Shown here: piece by piece, positions 59,887 through 64,000 of the stretch | How positions within the stretch are numbered: position 1 is the stretch's first letter | Layout of the letters: the number at the start of each line of letters is the position of its first letter | Notes under the pieces: model-generated | Told to the model about the DNA's origin: nothing | Database searches by the model: none | Seen by the model: the letters and a program-made list of their open reading frames with translations, nothing else | Translations under genes and position numbers: made by a program | From: an uncultured Flavobacteriales bacterium | GTDB lineage: Bacteria > Bacteroidota > Bacteroidia > Flavobacteriales > UBA1820 | DNA: 64,000 bases | Assembly: GCA_959608625.1 (NCBI GenBank) | Contig: CAUHQV010000004.1 | Location: 11,961-75,960, forward strand | Direction of reading: 5' to 3'

Positions 59887-60010
59887 TTTATTGGATTTGC
59901 TTTTCCCGATTTTTATTTTTAATATTGTCTGAAAGTAGGGTACAGCGGCGAAATCGAATAAACACCTCTTATCCTTCCGTTCGTTTAAATTACAACCTAA
60001 AACATAGCTA

Positions 60011-60568
60011 ATGAAAACATTGCGCAGAGATCCGGATGACAATCTAAATGATTCCCTGGTAGAAGGAATCGTCAATAACATGGGCTATTCCGATACCGGT
60101 GTATTATTTCCGGACACCGACCCTGTAAAACCCGGGGACGGCATCGATTACGAATGGTTCATGCCTGCTTATGCTGGCTTAGGCGCGGAATCCGAGTTGT
60201 CCGCTATCAAGCAATACACCGCACAATCGGCCTGTTTCGGCCGGTTTTCTACTGAACTGATGGGGGTCGCCATTGTAGAAATGCAGCATTACGACAAGGT
60301 AGGGGATTTAATTCTGAAATTGGGCGGTACGCTGGATAAAGTATGGAACTCTACGGAGGTAGAGTACGGTAAAAACCTGAAAGAAGCGATCGGGATCGCC
60401 ATACAGTCTGAAAAAACAGCCATCAAATTTTATGAAGACCTGCAAAAGAAAATCGGAAGCCTGCCCAAGCAAACGACTACGAGCGAAATTTGTATTTCTT
60501 TCCTGTCCAAACTGCTGGCCGATGAAAAACATCACCTGCATATTTTCCAGAACATGAAAATCGATTAG
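60011..60568 (+). CDS. Ferritin-like diiron protein (rubrerythrin-type fold)
   Basis: A 185-residue four-helix-bundle protein with two pairs of metal-binding motifs: E60 or E62 on helix 1, E90-x2-H93 on helix 2 (VEMQH), E134 on helix 3, and E172-x2-H175 on helix 4 (DEKHH). This is the ExxH pattern of rubrerythrin, bacterioferritin and related oxidases, so a role in dioxygen or peroxide handling is likely. The rubredoxin domain of rubrerythrin is missing. The N-terminal 55 residues are not part of the bundle. It is a single gene with its own terminator. Confidence 0.82.
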   Translation: MKTLRRDPDDNLNDSLVEGIVNNMGYSDTGVLFPDTDPVKPGDGIDYEWFMPAYAGLGAESELSAIKQYTAQSACFGRFSTELMGVAIVEMQHYDKVGDLILKLGGTLDKVWNSTEVEYGKNLKEAIGIAIQSEKTAIKFYEDLQKKIGSLPKQTTTSEICISFLSKLLADEKHHLHIFQNMKID

Positions 60569-60621
60569 GTGGTAAATCCGGTTTCAGGGATTTTTCACCC
60601 CCTGATTTCCGTACCGATCTT

Positions 60622-60650
60622 ACGGGCCGCATACAGCGGCCTGTTTTTTT
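60622..60650 (+). terminator. Terminator after the ferritin-like gene
   Basis: A 9-bp stem with one G-U pair (60622-60630 with 60636-60644, loop ATACA) followed by six further T. Confidence 0.82.
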
Positions 60651-60705
60651 GTGGTTGTAAATCAAGAAACAGCCGATCAGTAAACCGCATTTGCGCGCTT
60701 TTTCG

Positions 60706-60713
60706 TATCTTTG
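60706..60713 (+). promoter_or_regulatory. -7 promoter element of typA
   Basis: TATCTTTG, 24 bases before typA. Confidence 0.45.
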
Positions 60714-60737
60714 TGCCCTTAAATAAAACGAAGGAAA

Positions 60738-62552
60738 ATGCACAACAACATCCGTAATATTGCCATCATTGCACACGTAGACCATGGAAAAACCACTTTG
60801 GTGGATAAATTGCTCTATGCGTGCAAATTGTTCCGGGACAACCAACAGACCGGAGAACTCATTCTGGACAACAACGATATCGAACGGGAACGGGGGATCA
60901 CGATCCTTTCCAAGAACGTATCGGTACGCTATAAGGACACCAAGATAAACATCATCGACACACCGGGGCACGCCGATTTCGGCGGGGAAGTGGAGCGCGT
61001 ACTCAATATGGCCGACGGGGTACTCCTGTTGGTCGACGCCTTCGAAGGGCCGATGCCTCAGACGCGTTTCGTACTCCAGAAAGCCCTCGATATGAACCTG
61101 AACCCGATCGTGGTTATCAACAAGGTGGACAAGGAGAATTGTACGCCGGACGAAGTCCACGAGGATGTTTTCGACCTGATGATGAACATGGGGGCGACCG
61201 ACGAACAGCTGGATTTCCCGGTGATCTTCGGCTCGGCCAAACAGGGCTGGATGTCCACCGATTACCGGAAACCGACCGAATCCATGCTTCCGCTTTTGGA
61301 TATGGTGCTGGAAAAAGTGCAGCCGATGGAGATACCGGAAGGCAACACACAGCTTCTGATCACTTCGATCGATTATTCCAGCTATACCGGCCGTATCGCC
61401 GTAGGGCGCCTTACCCGCGGGGAACTGCGCGAAGGGATGAATGTAAGCCTGGTAAAACGCGACGGAACAGTGAAAAAGACCCGCGTCAAGGAACTTTACG
61501 TCTTCGACGGTTTGGGCAAAGTGAAAGTAGACCAAGCCCTGGCGGGTGATATTTGCGCCGTATCGGGTATCGATGACTTCGAGATAGGCGATACGATCGC
61601 CGATTTCGAGGCGCCGGAGGCATTGCCTTCCATAGATATCGACGAGCCGACTATGTCTATGCTCTTTACCATCAACGATTCGCCTTTCTTCGGCAAGGAC
61701 GGAAAATACGTCACCAGCCGCCACGTCCGCGAACGTTTGGATAAAGAACTGGAAAAAAACCTCGCTATGCGTATGCAGCAGGGCGAGACTACCGATAAGT
61801 TCGTCGTATTCGGCCGGGGCGTACTCCATCTGTCCGTGCTGATCGAAACGATGCGCCGCGAAGGCTATGAACTCCAGATCGGCCAACCGCAGGTTATTAT
61901 CAAGGAAATAGACGGCCAGAAGTGCGAACCGATGGAAGAGTTGACGATAGACCTTCCGGCCGACGTGTCCGGACGGGCCGTGGAATTGGTTTCCAACCGC
62001 AAGGGTACGATGACCAGCATGGAGCCTAAAGGCGACCGGATGCTTTGCAAATTTGATATTCCTTCCCGGGGTATCATCGGCCTGCGCAACCAGATACTGA
62101 CGGCTACGGCCGGCGAAGCGATCATGTCGCACCGTTTTCGGGCGTTCGAGCCTTTTAAAGGCCCTATACCGAGCCGCCAGAACGGCTCCCTTATCTCCAT
62201 GGACCAGGGGAAAGCCATTCCTTACGCATTGGATAAACTGCAGGACCGCGGGACGTTCTTCGTCGATCCGGGAGAAGAGGTTTACGAAGGGCAGATCGTT
62301 GGGCAGAGCACCCGGAGCGGGGATATCGTAGTCAATGTGACCAAAGAAAAGAAAATGTCCAACATGCGCTCTTCCGGAGCGGATGAAAAGGCCAAGATAG
62401 CTCCGGCGGTGAAATTTTCTTTGGAGGAAGCGTTGGAATATATCCAGAAAGATGAATACGTCGAGGTCACTCCGCATTTCCTGCGCCTGCGCAAGATCAT
62501 CCTTTCGGAGGCGGAACGCCGCAAATCCGAGCGCTCTATAGAAAACCAATAA
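60738..62552 (+). CDS. typA: Translational GTPase TypA/BipA
   Basis: A 604-residue ribosome-binding GTPase of the EF-G family, linked to ribosome assembly and stress adaptation. G motifs are clear: AHVDHGKTTLVD (G1), RGITI (G2), DTPGHADFGGE (G3), NKVDKE (G4) and the SAKQG region (G5). Domains II, III and V follow, with the BipA-specific C-terminal domain from about residue 480 to the end. The start MHNNIRNIAII is typical. Confidence 0.97.
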   Translation: MHNNIRNIAIIAHVDHGKTTLVDKLLYACKLFRDNQQTGELILDNNDIERERGITILSKNVSVRYKDTKINIIDTPGHADFGGEVERVLNMADGVLLLVDAFEGPMPQTRFVLQKALDMNLNPIVVINKVDKENCTPDEVHEDVFDLMMNMGATDEQLDFPVIFGSAKQGWMSTDYRKPTESMLPLLDMVLEKVQPMEIPEGNTQLLITSIDYSSYTGRIAVGRLTRGELREGMNVSLVKRDGTVKKTRVKELYVFDGLGKVKVDQALAGDICAVSGIDDFEIGDTIADFEAPEALPSIDIDEPTMSMLFTINDSPFFGKDGKYVTSRHVRERLDKELEKNLAMRMQQGETTDKFVVFGRGVLHLSVLIETMRREGYELQIGQPQVIIKEIDGQKCEPMEELTIDLPADVSGRAVELVSNRKGTMTSMEPKGDRMLCKFDIPSRGIIGLRNQILTATAGEAIMSHRFRAFEPFKGPIPSRQNGSLISMDQGKAIPYALDKLQDRGTFFVDPGEEVYEGQIVGQSTRSGDIVVNVTKEKKMSNMRSSGADEKAKIAPAVKFSLEEALEYIQKDEYVEVTPHFLRLRKIILSEAERRKSERSIENQ

Positions 62553-62594
62553 TTTTACGGCCATCCGTCGTTAACATTCATACGGGATTTACCG

Positions 62595-62632
62595 ATCCGC
62601 GCTCCGCAAATAAACGGATGCGCGGATTTTTT
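62595..62632 (+). terminator. Terminator after typA
   Basis: A stem of 8 bp plus 4 bp with a bulged T (62595-62606 with 62615-62627) followed by TTTTT; it touches the last base pairs of the convergent XRE gene. Confidence 0.78.
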
Positions 62633-63185
62633 ATGGGCGGAAAAATTCTTCGAACGTATTGTCCGTATAAAAGATCAGAATCTTATCGATACTCTTCCCC
62701 GGAGACACCGGCGGTATATTAGAAAAAGGCTGCTGAGAGGAGGCTGTTTGCGTTTTTTCTGCCATGCGGGGCGCCGGATTTTCCTTCACCACAAAATCTT
62801 CATGGGTAAAACCGTTATTTTTAACAGGTGGCGCTTCCTCTTTCCCTTTTGTTTCCTGCGGTACGGCATCGAATAGGGTATTCTTAAAGGGATTTTCGGG
62901 CTCTTTAAGCGTAGTCTGGGCTTGTTTCTGCTGCAAATTTATTACGCTCGGAGTAGAGGAGGATATATTTCCGATGCCGTTCACCAGCCATGCCAGATTG
63001 ATATCCGGGAAGCGGGTGACAATCTTCTGCACGACATCCAGTGAAGGCTTGTTCCGCCCTTTCATAATATGGGAAAGCCCCGAGCGCTGTATTCCGATCT
63101 CATCGGCAAAGGCAGTAGGGGAAAGCTCCAGGAATTTGATAAGCTCGGCGATCCGGTCGTTGATAGTTGGGTTTTCCATATTCAT
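62631..63185 (-). CDS. XRE-family transcriptional regulator with long C-terminal tail
   Basis: A 184-residue protein with an N-terminal helix-turn-helix (about 8-62: RIAELIKFLELSPTAFADEIGIQRSGLSHIMKGRNKPSLD), typical of the lambda-Cro/XRE group in Bacteroidota, followed by FPDINLAWLVNGIG, a motif shared by a subset of these regulators. The rest (about 75-184) is a low-complexity, proline- and charge-rich tail ending in KILIFYTDNTFEEFFRP. Two close ATGs exist; the first (63185) is used. The gene has its own promoter, overlapped by a 12-bp inverted repeat that may be its own operator. Confidence 0.88.
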   Translation of the reverse strand: MNMENPTINDRIAELIKFLELSPTAFADEIGIQRSGLSHIMKGRNKPSLDVVQKIVTRFPDINLAWLVNGIGNISSSTPSVINLQQKQAQTTLKEPENPFKNTLFDAVPQETKGKEEAPPVKNNGFTHEDFVVKENPAPRMAEKTQTASSQQPFSNIPPVSPGKSIDKILIFYTDNTFEEFFRP

Positions 63186-63216
63186 TAGGGTATATACAAG
63201 TGTTAGAGTATTGCCA

Positions 63217-63247
63217 CAAATGTAATTCTCAAAAACGAAAAAACAAA
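63217..63247 (-). promoter_or_regulatory. Promoter of the XRE regulator gene
   Basis: On the minus strand TTTG, 19 bases, then TACATTTG: perfect elements. The -33 element is next to the inverted repeat at 63246-63275. Confidence 0.7.
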
Positions 63248-63275
63248 ACACAATTGTAACGAAACAATTGTGTTT
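63246..63275. promoter_or_regulatory. 12-bp perfect inverted repeat, candidate operator
   Basis: AAACACAATTGT and its exact complement are separated by six bases (AACGAA). It abuts the -33 element of the XRE gene, the place where a repressor would bind. It is a dyad fit for a homodimeric helix-turn-helix protein. The half-site also occurs just before the start codons of the two lipoproteins at 7889 and 14149. Confidence 0.6.
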
Positions 63276-63629
63276 AGTGGGCATTATAAATGTAAAATTT
63301 TAAAAACATTTGTACCCAATGAGGATTATTTAGTAATTTAAAACTTTATATAAACCTGTGTTTTACTATGGAAAACAATGTATTATATAAATTTTTCAAA
63401 CAGAGTGACAAAAATCCTGACAGGCGTATTTTTGTAAAATAATAACTTGACTGAAGTAAATTTTTAATGAAAATGCGAGGTTACATTGGTAAATATTCAG
63501 CGTGTTTACTTTTGTAACCATGTGAAATTCGCGAGTTACACGAAAACAATTGTAAAATAATAATCTCTTATATTTGTTTCCCGGTAGAAACCCGAAAAAG
63601 AAAGAGTAAAATCTGCCGCTGTTACGGAT
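63276..63629 (+). promoter_or_regulatory. AT-rich intergenic region with three tandem -7 elements
   Basis: This 354-base gap holds no supported gene. Three matches to TAnnTTTG point toward the carboxypeptidase gene: TATTTTTG at 63427-63434, TACTTTTG at 63507-63514 and TATATTTG at 63569-63576. Only the second has a TTG near the correct distance (63486-63488, 18 bases). A loose dyad TGTAAC/GTTACA lies around 63513-63540. Confidence 0.45.
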
Positions 63630-64000
63630 ATGGACATAGAAAAGTTAACAAGCGCCTATAAAACGATAAAAGAACGCTCCATTACCGACCGTTTGACCAC
63701 TCCAGAGTGCGTTTCGGAGCTTTGCGAAGCATCCTGGGCCGACATGGAAATGTTGGGAAAGTCGGTGCAGGGAAGGCCCATCTACTCGCTGGAAGCGGGC
63801 GAAGGGGCAAAAAAGGTGCTTCTATGGACCCAGATGCACGGGAACGAGCCTACGGCAACCGGTGCTGTGTTCGATCTTTTGAATTTTCTGGGGAATCCCC
63901 CTGTTGGATTTGAAGATTTTGCTAGGAGGATACTAAAGGAATTCCATCTGAAGATAATCCCTATGCTCAATCCGGACGGAACGGTATTATACCGCCGTAC
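63630..64000 (+). CDS. M14-family zinc carboxypeptidase, N-terminal part (runs off window end)
   Basis: The first 123 codons of a metallocarboxypeptidase. The zinc-binding HxxE is in WTQMHGNEPTATGA near residue 75, preceded by VQGRPIYSLEAG; a substrate-binding region PMLNPDGTV near residue 116 is typical of M14 proteins. There is no N-terminal signal peptide, so this looks cytoplasmic. The frame is open at the end of the window; the second zinc His and catalytic Glu are outside. The start ATG is at 63630. Confidence 0.85.
   Translation, partial: MDIEKLTSAYKTIKERSITDRLTTPECVSELCEASWADMEMLGKSVQGRPIYSLEAGEGAKKVLLWTQMHGNEPTATGAVFDLLNFLGNPPVGFEDFARRILKEFHLKIIPMLNPDGTVLYRR

Noticed and set aside
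60477..62564. A 695-residue frame antisense to typA
   Set aside because: TypA is complete with all G motifs; the antisense product is an artefact.
1..64000. Insertion sequences, prophage, CRISPR arrays, rRNA operons
   Set aside because: No transposase, integrase, regularly spaced repeats or rRNA-like segments were seen. The only sizeable DNA repeats noticed are the 74-bp lipoprotein modules and the similarity between the tandem peptidases.

Overview
The window looks like chromosomal DNA of an anaerobic member of the Bacteroidota, most likely Bacteroidales. Three things point there. Many genes are preceded by the Bacteroidota -7 element TAnnTTTG, often with TTG or TTTG 19-21 bases upstream, and few genes have a clear Shine-Dalgarno sequence. 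Several families are typical of the phylum: a DUF5606 protein, OstA-like protein, START-like protein, DUF4876/DUF6850/DUF4857 proteins, a SusC-type TonB-dependent receptor and Bacteroidales C1 peptidases. Outer-membrane and lipid A genes (kdsC, lpxK, ostA, pldA) show a Gram-negative envelope. A Rikenellaceae or Alistipes-like host is a guess only. No insertion sequence, prophage, integrase or CRISPR array was seen.

Layout. 1-868: 5' part of a copper-type P1B ATPase (minus). 1081-7618: a seven-gene operon for an HdrCBA-FlxDCBA flavin/iron-sulfur electron-transfer complex. 7889-14149: two lipoproteins with almost identical 5' ends in opposite orientation, flanking a housekeeping block (DUF5606, def, ruvX, maf, kdsC, miaA). 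14650-19535: ion channel, tRNA-Met, START-like protein, PAP2 phosphatase, PHP phosphoesterase, recN. 19698-19958: a stand-alone small RNA gene with its own promoter and terminator. 20041-23249: dnaB, a SUFU-domain protein and a GtrA-like protein.

23362-31765: one minus-strand operon of TonB-dependent receptor, DUF4876 lipoprotein, DUF6850 outer-membrane barrel, ABC ATPase, ABC permease and DUF4857 protein. The substrate is unknown. 31909-33282: mutY and a tRNA-Tyr/tRNA-Gly pair. 33515-36531: TIGR04076 protein, pepD and outer-membrane phospholipase A. 36715-41474: the dnaX-lpxK-punA-TPR-S4 operon. Here dnaX is split at a run of ten A residues in the way expected for programmed frameshifting or slippage, giving gamma- and tau-like products. 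41662-46053: small membrane protein, secreted alpha/beta hydrolase, a cysteine-rich PAS histidine kinase, ftsB-like gene, udk and acyl-ACP thioesterase. 46239-52021: OstA-like protein, dapD, tsaE, HD hydrolase and GNAT acetyltransferase. 52086-54458: a tandem pair of exported papain-like peptidases. 54638-62552: FtsX-type permease, a membrane protein, pyrG, yidC, a ferritin-like diiron protein and typA. 62631-64000: XRE regulator with a 12-bp inverted repeat at its promoter, and the start of an M14 carboxypeptidase.

The best leads are the Hdr-Flx complex without an obvious disulfide partner, the dnaX slippage site, the orphan small RNA, the six-gene receptor/ABC operon, and the paired lipoproteins with interchangeable leaders. 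Functions come from motif recognition by eye; no database search was possible.
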